Shown here: piece after piece, positions 45,160 through 54,032 of the stretch | How positions within the stretch are numbered: the first letter of the stretch is position 1 | How the letters are laid out: each line of letters opens with the position of its first letter | Origin: Mitsuaria sp. 7 | GTDB taxonomy: Bacteria; Pseudomonadota; Gammaproteobacteria; Burkholderiales; Burkholderiaceae_C | Length of the DNA: 64,000 nucleotides | Assembly (NCBI RefSeq): GCF_001653795.1 | Contig: NZ_CP011514.1 | Location: 4,544,279-4,608,278, forward strand | Direction of reading: 5' to 3' | Made by a program: the position numbers and the translations under genes | The notes under the pieces: generated by a model | The model's input: only the letters and a program-made list of their open reading frames with translations | Told to the model about the DNA's origin: nothing | Database searches by the model: none

Positions 45160-46038
45160 ATGTCCTCCAGCACCCCGCCGCAAGGCGAAGTGACCTCCTC
45201 CGAGTTCCCCGATCAGAAGGCCCCCGCCACCGAAACGACTGAGGCCGCCCTGACGGCACCAGCGCCGGAGGCCGCAGCGCCCGTGCAGGAAGTTGACGAA
45301 TCCTCCAGCGAGGCCACCACAGACGTCGAATCCGGCGAGGTCGCGTCCAGCGACGCCACGCCTGGCCAGCCGAAGTCGGCCGAGGGCGGTCGCGTCGATG
45401 TCCAGGCCGTCGCGGCCAAGCTCAAGGAGTTGTTCCCTGCGCTGTTCGCCGGCGGCGCCAAGCCGTTGAAGCTGCGCGTGCAATCCGACATCCAGCAGCG
45501 TGCGCCGGGACAGTTCACCAAGGCACAGCTGTCCGCATTCCTGCGCCGCTACACCGGCGGCACCGGTTACCTGATCGCGCTGACCCGTGCGAAGACGCGC
45601 TTCGACCTCGACGGCCAACCCGCTGGTGAACTCAGCGACGAACACAGAGTTGCGGCGCAGGAAGAACTGACCCGTCGCCGCGGCATCTCCGACGCACGTC
45701 GCGCCGAGGAGGATCGAGGCCGCCAGGAACGCGCCCAGTTGCTGCGCGACTTCTCGCGCACGACGCTGACGCCGGCGAACTTCTGCGCGCTGAAGGGCCT
45801 GAGCCAGGAGCAACTGGACGCCCAACTCAAGCTGGCGCGCGAAGAAGAAGCGCAACAGCCGCCACGCCCGGAGCGCAACGACCGCCCCCCTCGCGGCGGT
45901 GAGCATCGTCGTGGCGGCGGTCCGCGCGGCGAAGGCCATCCGGGAGGTCCGGGCCAAGGCCCGCGTGGCGACCGCCCGCGCCGTGACGGCCCGGGCCGTC
46001 CGAACGACGGACGCAAACCCCCGCGCCAACCGCGCTGA
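45160..46038 (+). CDS. ProQ/FinO-family RNA-binding protein
   Basis: This 292-residue protein has an acidic, low-complexity N-terminus (1-75), a ProQ/FinO domain at about residues 80-175 (KLKELFPALFAGGAKPLKLR, IQQRAPGQFTKAQLSAFLRR, TGGTGYLIAL) and a long Arg/Gly/Pro-rich C-terminus (240-292). This domain folds as in E. coli ProQ and binds structured 3' ends and sRNAs, so the protein is a candidate global RNA chaperone. The C-terminal RGG-like tail probably adds nonspecific RNA affinity. It is followed after six bases by the DTW gene on the same strand. Gene naming as proQ would be premature. Confidence 0.85.
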   Translation: MSSSTPPQGEVTSSEFPDQKAPATETTEAALTAPAPEAAAPVQEVDESSSEATTDVESGEVASSDATPGQPKSAEGGRVDVQAVAAKLKELFPALFAGGAKPLKLRVQSDIQQRAPGQFTKAQLSAFLRRYTGGTGYLIALTRAKTRFDLDGQPAGELSDEHRVAAQEELTRRRGISDARRAEEDRGRQERAQLLRDFSRTTLTPANFCALKGLSQEQLDAQLKLAREEEAQQPPRPERNDRPPRGGEHRRGGGPRGEGHPGGPGQGPRGDRPRRDGPGRPNDGRKPPRQPR

Positions 46039-46044
46039 TCGCCG

Positions 46045-46668
46045 ATGCCCGCCACCCCAGGTGGCCTGAGCGGCCGACGCGCCCTCTGCGAGGGGTGCGG
46101 ACGGCCGCTCGTCGCTTGCTGGTGCGGCTGCGTACGCCTTGTTGAGAATCTCACTGCGGTGCTTATCCTCCAGCAGTCCGACGAGGCTGGGCACGCAAAA
46201 GGGACCGCCAGGCTGTTGGCGCGATGCCTGTCCCGCGTCGAGGTGCGTGTCGGGGAACGCTTCGATCCACCGCGCTCCCTCGATGGCCTTGTGCTGCTCT
46301 ACCCCCGGGCAACCGGCGAGGCCCCGACCAGTCCGTCGATCCATCAAGCAGCATCAATGGCCACGGGCGTCGCAGCGACAACGCTGGTGGCGCTCGACGG
46401 CACTTGGCGCGGCAGTCGCCGACTGCTCGCGCTGAACCCCTGGCTGCAGGCGCTGCCGCGACTCGCCCTCGATACGCCGCCGCCGTCGCGCTACACCATC
46501 CGCCGCGCCCATGCGCACACACAGCGCAGCACACTGGAAGCCTGCGCGTTGGCGCTGGCAGCGCTCGATGGCGACAAGCTTCGTTATCGGCCGCTCTGGC
46601 AGGCCATGGAGGCCTTTGTCGATCTGCAGCGGCGGCTGGCGGGTCACCCCACACCCTCGCTGGTTTGA
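46045..46668 (+). CDS. DTW-domain tRNA-uridine aminocarboxypropyltransferase
   Basis: This 207-residue protein shows the DTW-domain signature LDGTW near residue 118, an N-terminal zinc-type cluster CEGCGRPLVACWC (15-27), and the final motif STLEACALAL. DTW proteins (E. coli TapT/YfiP, human DTWD1/2) transfer the 3-amino-3-carboxypropyl group from SAM to uridine in tRNA. The distance to selD downstream is 25 bases, so the two may share a transcript with the ProQ-like gene. Confidence 0.85.
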   Translation: MPATPGGLSGRRALCEGCGRPLVACWCGCVRLVENLTAVLILQQSDEAGHAKGTARLLARCLSRVEVRVGERFDPPRSLDGLVLLYPRATGEAPTSPSIHQAASMATGVAATTLVALDGTWRGSRRLLALNPWLQALPRLALDTPPPSRYTIRRAHAHTQRSTLEACALALAALDGDKLRYRPLWQAMEAFVDLQRRLAGHPTPSLV

Positions 46669-46693
46669 AGCACCAGAGGTAAGCTGCGGCGCC

Positions 46694-47770
46694 ATGACGC
46701 CCCACGACGCATCCCCCGCCCCGGTCTCCGAGCCGCGATTGACTTCGCTGTCCCACGGCGGCGGGTGCGGATGCAAGATCGCGCCAGGCGTGCTCTCGGA
46801 GATTCTCAAGAGCACGAATGCCCTGCCGGTGCCCAAGGAGTTGCTGGTCGGCATCGAAACCTCGGACGACGCGGCGGTCTATCGACTCAACGATGAGCAG
46901 GCCCTGGTGGCGACGACCGATTTCTTCATGCCGATCGTCGACGACCCGCACGACTTTGGCCGCATTGCCGCGACCAATGCGATCAGCGACGTCTACGCAA
47001 TGGGAGGGCGGCCCATCATGGCGCTGGCACTCGTCGGCATGCCGATCGCGGTGCTGAGCGCAGCGACGATCGGACGCATCCTTGAAGGCGGCGCTTCCGT
47101 CTGCCGTCAGGCGGGGATCCCCATCGCCGGTGGACACACGATCGACTCCGTCGAGCCGATCTATGGACTGGTCGCGCTGGGACTCGTCCATCCTTCGCGC
47201 GTGAAACGCAACGCGGACGCCAAGGTCGGCGATGTGCTCGTGCTGGGCAAAGCGCTTGGCGTGGGCGTGATGTCGGCCGCGTTGAAGAAGGGCAGACTCG
47301 ACGACGCGTCCTATCAACGGATGCTGGAGACGACCACCCTCTTGAACACGCCCGGGCCCGAGCTGGCGGCACTCGACGGCGTGCATGCGCTGACCGACGT
47401 GACCGGCTTCGGCCTGGCCGGGCATGCGCTCGAGATCGCACGTGGATCGCGCTGCGGGATCGAACTCGATTGGGCGGCGGTGCCCTTGCTCGAGGGCGTC
47501 CGATCGCTGGCCGCCGACGGCCTGATCACCGGGGCGTCGGGACGCAACTGGTCCGCCTATGGCACCGAGATCGCACTCTCCGCCTCGTTGCCGACGGAGA
47601 CGCAAGCACTGCTCAGCGATCCGCAGACCAGTGGTGGCCTGCTCGTCTCGTGCACCCCAGCGGCCGTTGGTCATGTGCTGGACGTCTTTGCGCGACATGG
47701 CTTCGGCGCCGCCTCCGTCATCGGGCGCCTGGTCGCATCTGACGACGGCGCACGACTGAAAGTCAGCTGA
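46694..47770 (+). CDS. selD: Selenide, water dikinase (selenophosphate synthase)
   Basis: This 358-residue enzyme uses ATP to make selenophosphate from selenide. The N-terminal catalytic motif SHGGGCGCK has C25 (equivalent to E. coli Cys17) and K28, so it is a cysteine form rather than a selenocysteine form. AIRS-family blocks follow: TSDDAAVYRL, TDFFMPIVDDP, IAATNAISDVYAMGG, GHTIDSVEPIYGL, and DPQTSGGLLVS near 315. The ATG at 46694 fits. selA, selB and selC are not in this window, so whether selenium is used for selenocysteine or tRNA selenouridine cannot be decided; the selU/mnmH gene is also absent here. Confidence 0.95.
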   Translation: MTPHDASPAPVSEPRLTSLSHGGGCGCKIAPGVLSEILKSTNALPVPKELLVGIETSDDAAVYRLNDEQALVATTDFFMPIVDDPHDFGRIAATNAISDVYAMGGRPIMALALVGMPIAVLSAATIGRILEGGASVCRQAGIPIAGGHTIDSVEPIYGLVALGLVHPSRVKRNADAKVGDVLVLGKALGVGVMSAALKKGRLDDASYQRMLETTTLLNTPGPELAALDGVHALTDVTGFGLAGHALEIARGSRCGIELDWAAVPLLEGVRSLAADGLITGASGRNWSAYGTEIALSASLPTETQALLSDPQTSGGLLVSCTPAAVGHVLDVFARHGFGAASVIGRLVASDDGARLKVS

Positions 47771-47828
47771 CACCATGGGCCGCAACCAAGCCTGACTCGC
47801 ACAGCACGTCGACGGGATCGCCACCGGA

Positions 47829-47859
47829 AAAAACGAAGGGCCCTCGCATGAGGGCCCTT
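47829..47859 (-). terminator. Intrinsic terminator of the tRNA pair
   Basis: A perfect 10-bp stem (47836-47845 with 47850-47859) and 4-nt loop are followed on the minus strand by CGTTTTTTCC. It lies just past the first tRNA. Confidence 0.85.
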
Positions 47860-47866
47860 GTTCGAT

Positions 47867-47943
<77 letters not shown>

Positions 47944-48061
47944 GCTGTACCGATTGGCGACCAGCGACGACGCTGATCTGCCGATTCGTTGAGAGGACAT
48001 CAATGCCGTTCCGGCTTTCGTTCCATTCAACAACGCTGTCTTGCGACAACGTTCAATGTTC

Positions 48062-48138
<77 letters not shown>

Positions 48139-48151
48139 ACTGAAGAATGAG

Positions 48152-48181
48152 AGTGTAGCACGAAAAGGACTGCCGCCTCAA
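48152..48181 (-). promoter_or_regulatory. Sigma-70 promoter of the tRNA-fMet pair
   Basis: On the minus strand TTGAGG (48181-48176), an 18-nt spacer and TACACT (48157-48152) precede copy 2 by about 14 bases, which fits a start just upstream of the tRNA. Confidence 0.6.
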
Positions 48182-48205
48182 CTTTCGACGACAGTCTTTC
48201 CAGAA

Positions 48206-50098
48206 TCAAAGCCCGGCGGCCTGCAGCGACTGCAGGAAGCGATCGGCGTCCTGGAATCCGATCACGCGCACGCCGGTCAGTTCCTCGCCCTTGGCGTCAA
48301 AGAAAATCGTCCCCGGCGGGCCGAAGAGCTTGAAGCGCTTCAGCAGTTCCCGGTCGCCGGCGTTGTTCGCGGTGACGTCGGCCTTCAGCAGCAAGGCGCC
48401 GTTCAACTTCGCTTGCACGCGCGCGTCGGTGAAGGTGAAGCGCTCCATCTCCTTGCACGACACGCACCAGTCCGCATAGAAATCCAGCATCACCGGCCTG
48501 CCAGCGCTGCGCAACGCCTCGTCCAATTCGGCGACCGTTGCGATCTTGCGGAAGCTTGCCGCAGAGGATTCTGCAATGGAGGCCGCACCCGTCACCTTGC
48601 TCGCGCCGACCACTCCGGCCAGCGGCTTCAACGTATCGGTCCCGCCTGCGGCGACGCCAATGAACTGCGCCACCCCGAACACCATCGCCGCCACCGCCGC
48701 GCTCTTTCGCAGCCACACGCGTGGCGTGCTGCCCTCTGTGCGTTGGAAGAGTCCCAGGAGGGCCGCTACGGCCACCAGCAGCGCGCCCCAGAGGAGCTGA
48801 GCAATCACCGGCGGCAGCACCGGTTGCACGATCCACAGCGCCACCGAGAGGAGGAGCAGGCCGAAGAAGTGCTTGACCGTTTCCATCCACGCGCCTGCGC
48901 GCGGCAGCAGCGTGCCGGCCGAGAGCCCCAGAAGCAGCAGCGGCACGCTCATGCCCCAGGCGAGCGCGAACAGCGCCAGGCCGCCGATTGCCACGTTGCC
49001 GGTCTGGCTGATGTAGAGCAACGCGCCGGCCAAGGGCGCGGCCACGCAGGGGCTGACGATCAATGCAGACAAGCCGCCCATGACGAACACGCTGACGAAC
49101 TTGCCGGCAGGCAGGCGCTGCGTGGCGTCCGAGACACCGCCGGTGAAGCGGCTGGGCAACTGGATCTCGTAGACGCCGAACATCGATAGCGAGAACCCGA
49201 CCAGCAGCAGCGCAAACAGAGCCAGCACCCAGGGCTTCTGCAGGTAGGCCGCCAGGCCACCGCCAGCGAGCCCAGCCGCCACGCCCAACGCCGTGTAAAG
49301 CAGCGCCATGCCGAGCGAATAGCTGAACGCCAGGAAGAACCCGCGGGCGCGCGACGGAGCCTCACCCTGACCGACGATGATCGAGGACAGGATCGGGAGC
49401 ATCGGCAGCACGCAGGGCGTGAGCGACAGCAGGACGCCGGCGGCGAAGAACGCACCGATGACCAGCCACAACCGGCCGGACGCGAGCACATCGTCGAGCG
49501 GGGATCCGCCCGACGACTTCGCTGTGGGCGCCTGCGCATCCTCCGCCGCCTTCAACGGAGACGCGTCGGCAGGTGTGGCCGCCACCGCATTGGCAACGCC
49601 AAAGCCGCTGAGCGCATCCGGCGCCGCGCCGATCTTCACGGCCCCATCGCCACCGAAGCCCTTCAGGCCCAGGGTCAACTGGCTCTTCATCGGCGGATAG
49701 CACAGGCCCTTGTCCGCGCAGCCCTGCCCCGTCAGCACCAGCTTCAGCGGACCGGCGGCCATCGCCTCCACCGGCACCTTGATGCTCAGGTGATCGCGAT
49801 AGGTCTCGACCTCCTTCTGGAAGGTCTCGTCGAACTTGCGCTTCGGGGTCGGCCAGGCGATGTCGCCGAACTTCGCGTCGGTCGCGTCCAGCTTGAACTG
49901 GTCGCGGTACATGTAATAGCCGGGCGCGATCGCGAAGTTCACCTGGAACTCGCGATCGCCGGTCAGTTGCACATCGATCTTGAAGGCCTGCTCAGGATCA
50001 AGGAAATCATCGGCGCGCGCCGGCCCGGCGAGCAAGGTCGAGGCCAGCGCCAGCAGCAAAGCCGGCAGCAGGCGTCGCATCAGGGCAATGAGAGTCAT
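48206..50098 (-). CDS. dsbD: Thiol:disulfide interchange protein DsbD
   Basis: This 630-residue inner-membrane protein carries reducing power from cytosolic thioredoxin to periplasmic DsbC and similar proteins. It has a signal peptide (MRRLLPALLLALASTLLAG), a periplasmic alpha domain with the redox pair CADKGLCYPP (about 103 and 109), a central eight-span region with the two essential cysteines in SLTPCVLPMLP and VSPCVAAPL, and a C-terminal thioredoxin-like gamma domain with CVSCKE. All six catalytic cysteines are present. The start is uncertain: 50098 (MTLIALMRR) is chosen, but 50113 and 50080 are also possible and none has a strong ribosome-binding site. Confidence 0.93.
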   Translation of the reverse strand: MTLIALMRRLLPALLLALASTLLAGPARADDFLDPEQAFKIDVQLTGDREFQVNFAIAPGYYMYRDQFKLDATDAKFGDIAWPTPKRKFDETFQKEVETYRDHLSIKVPVEAMAAGPLKLVLTGQGCADKGLCYPPMKSQLTLGLKGFGGDGAVKIGAAPDALSGFGVANAVAATPADASPLKAAEDAQAPTAKSSGGSPLDDVLASGRLWLVIGAFFAAGVLLSLTPCVLPMLPILSSIIVGQGEAPSRARGFFLAFSYSLGMALLYTALGVAAGLAGGGLAAYLQKPWVLALFALLLVGFSLSMFGVYEIQLPSRFTGGVSDATQRLPAGKFVSVFVMGGLSALIVSPCVAAPLAGALLYISQTGNVAIGGLALFALAWGMSVPLLLLGLSAGTLLPRAGAWMETVKHFFGLLLLSVALWIVQPVLPPVIAQLLWGALLVAVAALLGLFQRTEGSTPRVWLRKSAAVAAMVFGVAQFIGVAAGGTDTLKPLAGVVGASKVTGAASIAESSAASFRKIATVAELDEALRSAGRPVMLDFYADWCVSCKEMERFTFTDARVQAKLNGALLLKADVTANNAGDRELLKRFKLFGPPGTIFFDAKGEELTGVRVIGFQDADRFLQSLQAAGL

Positions 50099-50236
50099 GA
50101 ACGCGGGGCGCATGCGGGCCGGGTGAGCGCGCATCGCCGTGAGGTCGGAAAGGCGCGAAGCTTAGCGCCAAGCGGGGCCACATGACGTTGGACAGACGCC
50201 ATGCCCTGCCCGCGTTGCGCGTATCGCGGACACACA

Positions 50237-50266
50237 AGAAAAAAGGCCAGCATTGCTGCTGGCCTT
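50237..50266 (-). terminator. Intrinsic terminator of the alpha ribosomal-protein operon
   Basis: A perfect 10-bp stem (50243-50252 with 50257-50266) is followed on the minus strand by TTTTTTCTTG. It lies about 25 bases past the rplQ stop. Confidence 0.85.
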
Positions 50267-50288
50267 CTGAGCGGACGCGAGTCGCTGC

Positions 50289-50678
50289 TTATTCAGCAGA
50301 GCCTTCGCCTTCGGCGGCATCAGGACGGTCCACGAGTTCGACATACGCCATCGGCGCGTTGTCGCCGACGCGGAAGCCCATCTTCAGGATGCGGGTGTAG
50401 CCGCCCGGACGGGTCGCGAAACGCGGGCCCAGTTCGTTGAACAGCTTCACGACGATGTCGCGGTCGCGCAGGCGGTCGAAGGCCAGACGGCGGTTCGCGA
50501 CAGTCGCTTCCTTGGCCAGGGTGATCAGCGGCTCGACGATGCGGCGCAGTTCCTTCGCCTTGGGCAGCGTGGTCTTGATGGCTTCGTGCTTCAGCAGCGA
50601 GACCGCCATGTTGCGGAACATCGCGGCGCGGTGTTCGCTGGTGCGGTTCAGTTTACGGAGGCCGTTACGGTGGCGCAT
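50289..50678 (-). CDS. rplQ: 50S ribosomal protein bL17
   Basis: This 129-residue ribosomal protein begins [20 protein letters not shown], the canonical bL17 start, and has the usual short form with an acidic tail ([10 protein letters not shown]). It is the last gene of the alpha operon and is followed by a terminator. It is 91 bases from rpoA. Confidence 0.97.
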   Translation of the reverse strand: MRHRNGLRKLNRTSEHRAAMFRNMAVSLLKHEAIKTTLPKAKELRRIVEPLITLAKEATVANRRLAFDRLRDRDIVVKLFNELGPRFATRPGGYTRILKMGFRVGDNAPMAYVELVDRPDAAEGEGSAE

Positions 50679-50769
50679 GGTGCTTTCCTTCCTTCAGTTA
50701 TTGCCAGCAGCCGGATCAGGTACTGCCGGGGGCACCGGACGGATCGTCAGATCCGTCCTCATTCAAAAA

Positions 50770-51762
50770 TCAACGCTTGTCGAGACCTTGGGGCGGCCAG
50801 TTCTCGAGACGCGAACCCAGGGTCAGGCCGCGCGAGGCGAGCACTTCCTTGATTTCGTTCAGCGACTTGCGACCCAGGTTCGGGGTCTTCAGCAGCTCGG
50901 TCTCGGTACGCTGGATCAGGTCACCGATGTAATAGATGTTCTCGGCCTTCAGGCAGTTGGCCGAGCGCACGGTCAACTCAAGCTCATCGACCGGACGCAG
51001 CAGGATCGGATCGAAGCTGCTGGAACGAGCGGCCGGGGCCTGGTCGAACACGTCGACCAGATCGGTACCCTGCAGCTGCGCGAAGACGGCCATCTGCTCG
51101 ACCAGGATCTTGGCCGAAGCGCGGATCGCTTCCTCCGGCGAGATCGCGCCGTTGGTCTCGATCTCCATGACCAGCTTGTCCAGGTCGGTACGCTGCTCGA
51201 CGCGGGCGTTCTCGACGGCGTAGCTGACGCGCTTCACCGGGCTGAACGAAGCGTCCAGCACGATGCGGCCGATGGCCTTGGTCGGCTCGTCGCCGTAGCG
51301 GCGCATGTTGCCGGGCACGTAGCCGCGACCCTTCTCGACCTTGATCTGCATGTCCAGCTTGCCGCCTTGCGACAGGTGGGCGATGACATGATCCGGGTTG
51401 ATGATCTCGACGTCGTGCGGGGTCTGGATGTCGGCGGCCGTGACCGGGCCTTCGCCTTCCTTGCGCAGGACCAGCGTCACTTCCTCACGGTTGTGCAGGC
51501 GGAACACCACGCCCTTCAGGTTCAGCATGATGTGGACCACATCTTCCTGAACGCCGTCGATGGCGGAGTACTCGTGCAGCACGCCCGCGATCGTCACTTC
51601 CGTCGGCGCATAACCCACCATCGAGGACAGCAGCACGCGACGCAGGGCGTTGCCCAGCGTGTGGCCATAGCCGCGTTCGAACGGCTCCAGGATCACCTTG
51701 GCGCGATGACCGCCCAGGGGCTCCACAGTGATGGATTTGGGTTTGAGCAAATTCGTTTGCAT
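50770..51762 (-). CDS. rpoA: RNA polymerase alpha subunit
   Basis: This 330-residue polymerase subunit has an N-terminal dimerisation domain (1-235, [18 protein letters not shown]) and a C-terminal DNA- and activator-contact domain (about 250-320, [36 protein letters not shown]). It lies in the standard alpha-operon order rpsM, rpsK, rpsD, rpoA, rplQ. Confidence 0.98.
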   Translation of the reverse strand: MQTNLLKPKSITVEPLGGHRAKVILEPFERGYGHTLGNALRRVLLSSMVGYAPTEVTIAGVLHEYSAIDGVQEDVVHIMLNLKGVVFRLHNREEVTLVLRKEGEGPVTAADIQTPHDVEIINPDHVIAHLSQGGKLDMQIKVEKGRGYVPGNMRRYGDEPTKAIGRIVLDASFSPVKRVSYAVENARVEQRTDLDKLVMEIETNGAISPEEAIRASAKILVEQMAVFAQLQGTDLVDVFDQAPAARSSSFDPILLRPVDELELTVRSANCLKAENIYYIGDLIQRTETELLKTPNLGRKSLNEIKEVLASRGLTLGSRLENWPPQGLDKR

Positions 51763-51903
51763 GAGGTCTTTCTTTCAATACCCTCGGTTCGTTACACCGA
51801 TAAGGCTGAGGGACCAACCAGGCACGCCCACAACTGCTGGCGATGCCCGGACGAGGAAAAGCCGAGCAGGCCCTTGCAGGGCCGCTCGGCAGGCACGAAA
51901 GAA

Positions 51904-52527
51904 TTAACGCGAGTACAACTCAACGATCAGCGACTCGTTGATCTCGGCGCCGAACTCGTCGCGATCCGGCGTCTTCTTGAAGATGCCTTCCAGCTTCGTG
52001 GCGTCCACGGCCACCCAGGCCGGCAGACCGATCGACTCGGCCAGCTTCAGGCTGTCGACGATGCGCAGCTGCTTCTTGGACTTCTCACGCACAGCGACAA
52101 CGTCACCGGCCTTCACCAGGTAGGAAGCGATGTTCACAACTTCGCCGTTCACGGTGATGCTCTTGTGCGAGACCAGCTGACGGGCTTCCGCGCGGGTCGA
52201 GCCGAAGCCCATGCGATAGACGACGTTGTCCAGGCGCGATTCCAGCAGCACCAGCAGGTTGACACCGGTCGAGCCCTTGCGGCGCTCGGCTTCAGCAAAG
52301 TAGCGGCGGAACTGACGCTCCAGCACGCCATACATGCGCTTGACCTTCTGCTTCTCGCGCAGCTGCAGGCCGAAGTCGGACGTGCGCTGACCCGAGGTGC
52401 GGCCATGTTGGCCAGGCTTGGTGTCGAACTTGGCCTTGTCGCTGATGGCGCGGCGGGCGCTCTTCAGGAACAGGTCGGTGCCTTCACGGCGGGAAAGTTT
52501 GGCCTTCGGGCCGAGGTAACGTGCCAC
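51904..52527 (-). CDS. rpsD: 30S ribosomal protein uS4
   Basis: This 207-residue protein begins [20 protein letters not shown] and lacks the CxxC zinc knuckle of some uS4 forms. The S4 RNA-binding domain lies at about 97-160 ([20 protein letters not shown]). In E. coli S4 represses its own operon by binding the leader; here a 260-base gap with a stable hairpin separates it from rpsK, so it may be regulated separately. Confidence 0.98.
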   Translation of the reverse strand: MARYLGPKAKLSRREGTDLFLKSARRAISDKAKFDTKPGQHGRTSGQRTSDFGLQLREKQKVKRMYGVLERQFRRYFAEAERRKGSTGVNLLVLLESRLDNVVYRMGFGSTRAEARQLVSHKSITVNGEVVNIASYLVKAGDVVAVREKSKKQLRIVDSLKLAESIGLPAWVAVDATKLEGIFKKTPDRDEFGAEINESLIVELYSR

Positions 52528-52786
52528 TTTGCGTGTCCTTCATCAATCTGACGCGAGCTCGGAAACATTCCGTGCAACGCGCGAGTCCGGCCAGTGTTTT
52601 TGTAGGCTCGGACGGTGGGCTTCAAGAAGTCGGAGACTTCAACCGGGTCGGCGTCTCCGCCGATACCCGCCGAGGTGGCGGTTCAGCCCCCTCAGCAAAA
52701 CGGCCGGCTGGTGCTTTCGCACCAGCCGGCGTGTTCTTAACGAACCGGAGATTATCGCACTAGTTGCGACCGTTCAGCGGCACCGC
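52528..52786 (-). promoter_or_regulatory. rpsK-rpsD intergenic leader with strong hairpin
   Basis: The 259-base gap contains a perfect 12-bp stem with a GAAA-type tetraloop on the minus strand (52703-52714 with 52719-52730) followed by only four T residues, plus a smaller dyad (GAAGTC-N3-GACTTC near 52626-52640). A GATAAT element just after rpsK has no good minus 35. It may be a partial terminator or attenuator, or a binding site for uS4. Confidence 0.5.
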
Positions 52787-53191
52787 TTAGATGCGGCGGC
52801 GCTTCTGCGGACGGCAACCGTTGTGCGGCACCGGCGTCACGTCAGAGATCGAGTTGATGCGAATGCCGAGCGCAGCCAGAGCACGCACCGACGATTCGCG
52901 ACCCGGGCCTGGGCCCTTGATCCGGACGTCCAGATTCTTGATGCCTTGCTCTTGAGCAGCGCGGCCCGCCACTTCGGCAGCCACCTGGGCCGCGAAGGGG
53001 GTCGACTTGCGCGAGCCCTTGAAGCCCTGGCCGCCCGACGACGCCCAAGACAACGCACCACCTTGCCGATCAGTGATCGTGATGATGGTGTTGTTGAACG
53101 ACGCGTGAACGTGAGCAATACCGTCGGCGACGTTCTTGCGAACCTTCTTGCGAACGCGCTGGGCAGCCTGGTTATTGGGTGCTTTTGCCAT
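52787..53191 (-). CDS. rpsK: 30S ribosomal protein uS11
   Basis: This 134-residue protein has the uS11 core [18 protein letters not shown] and ends [18 protein letters not shown], the standard tail. It lies 26 bases after rpsM. Confidence 0.98.
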   Translation of the reverse strand: MAKAPNNQAAQRVRKKVRKNVADGIAHVHASFNNTIITITDRQGGALSWASSGGQGFKGSRKSTPFAAQVAAEVAGRAAQEQGIKNLDVRIKGPGPGRESSVRALAALGIRINSISDVTPVPHNGCRPQKRRRI

Positions 53192-53217
53192 GGTTAGCTT
53201 TCTTCAGATGCCGCGGA

Positions 53218-53583
53218 TTACTTCTTGCCAGTCGCCGCCGACTTGCGCGGACCCTTGCGGGTACGGGCATTCGTGCGGGTACGCTGGCCGCGCACCGGCA
53301 GGCCACGGCGATGCCGGAAGCCACGATAGCAACCCAGATCCATCAGGCGCTTGATGTTGATGGACATCTCGCGACGCAGGTCGCCTTCGATGGTCATGCG
53401 GCCGACTTCCTCACGAATCTTTTCCAGATCGGAGTCGTTCAGGTCCTTGACCTTCTTGTCCAGCGGGATGCCGCAGTTGTTGCAGATCTTCTGCGCGGTC
53501 ATACGGCCAATGCCGTAGATCGAAGTCAGACCGATCTCCGTGTGCTTATGCGGCGGAATGTTGATACCAGCAATACGTGCCAT
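53218..53583 (-). CDS. rpsM: 30S ribosomal protein uS13
   Basis: This 121-residue protein begins [20 protein letters not shown] with the helix-hairpin-helix-like [13 protein letters not shown], and has the Arg/Lys-rich tail [15 protein letters not shown]. It is the first gene after rpmJ in the alpha operon. Confidence 0.98.
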   Translation of the reverse strand: MARIAGINIPPHKHTEIGLTSIYGIGRMTAQKICNNCGIPLDKKVKDLNDSDLEKIREEVGRMTIEGDLRREMSINIKRLMDLGCYRGFRHRRGLPVRGQRTRTNARTRKGPRKSAATGKK

Positions 53584-53619
53584 GTGCGTCCTCTAATTCG
53601 CTTGCAGTCGTTAGGCCAA

Positions 53620-53733
53620 TCAGCCTTGGCGCTGCTTGTGCCGCGGATCGGTACAGATCACACGCACCACGCCATTACGACGGATGATCTTGCAATTGCG
53701 GCACATCTTCTTGACAGATGCCGAAACTTTCAT
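53620..53733 (-). CDS. rpmJ: 50S ribosomal protein bL36
   Basis: This 37-residue protein ([20 protein letters not shown] onward) has zinc ligands C11, C14, C27 and H32, the C-plus form. The AAGGAG sequence about eight bases before the ATG at 53733 fixes the start. It lies directly upstream of rpsM, its usual place. Confidence 0.95.
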   Translation of the reverse strand: MKVSASVKKMCRNCKIIRRNGVVRVICTDPRHKQRQG

Positions 53734-53795
53734 GGTCTGCTCCTTGACCTACTCTGTTCGCTCAATCAGCGTTGATCCGGGGGTTGCTAAAAAGC

Positions 53796-53983
53796 TCACT
53801 TCGCCCGGAACACGATGCGAGCACGACTCAAATCGTACTGCGTCAGTTCATCGGTCACTCTGCCCTGAAAGCGGGATGGAGCGATCGAGAACGACGTAAC
53901 TGCTTTCCAATTCGGTTTGGAAGGTCGCATTGGGAAAGTCCTCAAGAACTCCCTTTGCATTCGAATGACGCATCTCTCGTCAT
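53796..53983 (-). pseudogene. infA: Degenerate translation initiation factor IF-1 gene
   Basis: Between secY and rpmJ, where infA normally lies, the minus strand still encodes recognisable IF-1 pieces in different frames. These are MTRDASFECKG (start 53983, compare the IF-1 start MAKEDVIEMQG), VLEDFPNATFQTELES (compare the IF-1 core LPNATFRVxLE) and the end YDLSRARIVFRAK with stop at 53796. At least two frameshifts separate them, and the middle block ISGKMRKHYIRI is missing. A functional IF-1 cannot be made from this copy, so another infA must exist elsewhere in the genome; several betaproteobacteria do carry a second copy. Confidence 0.8.
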
Positions 53984-54032
53984 ACCTTCACATTCGCCAA
54001 ATTGGATCCAATATTTCTATTTGCCCAGCGTC

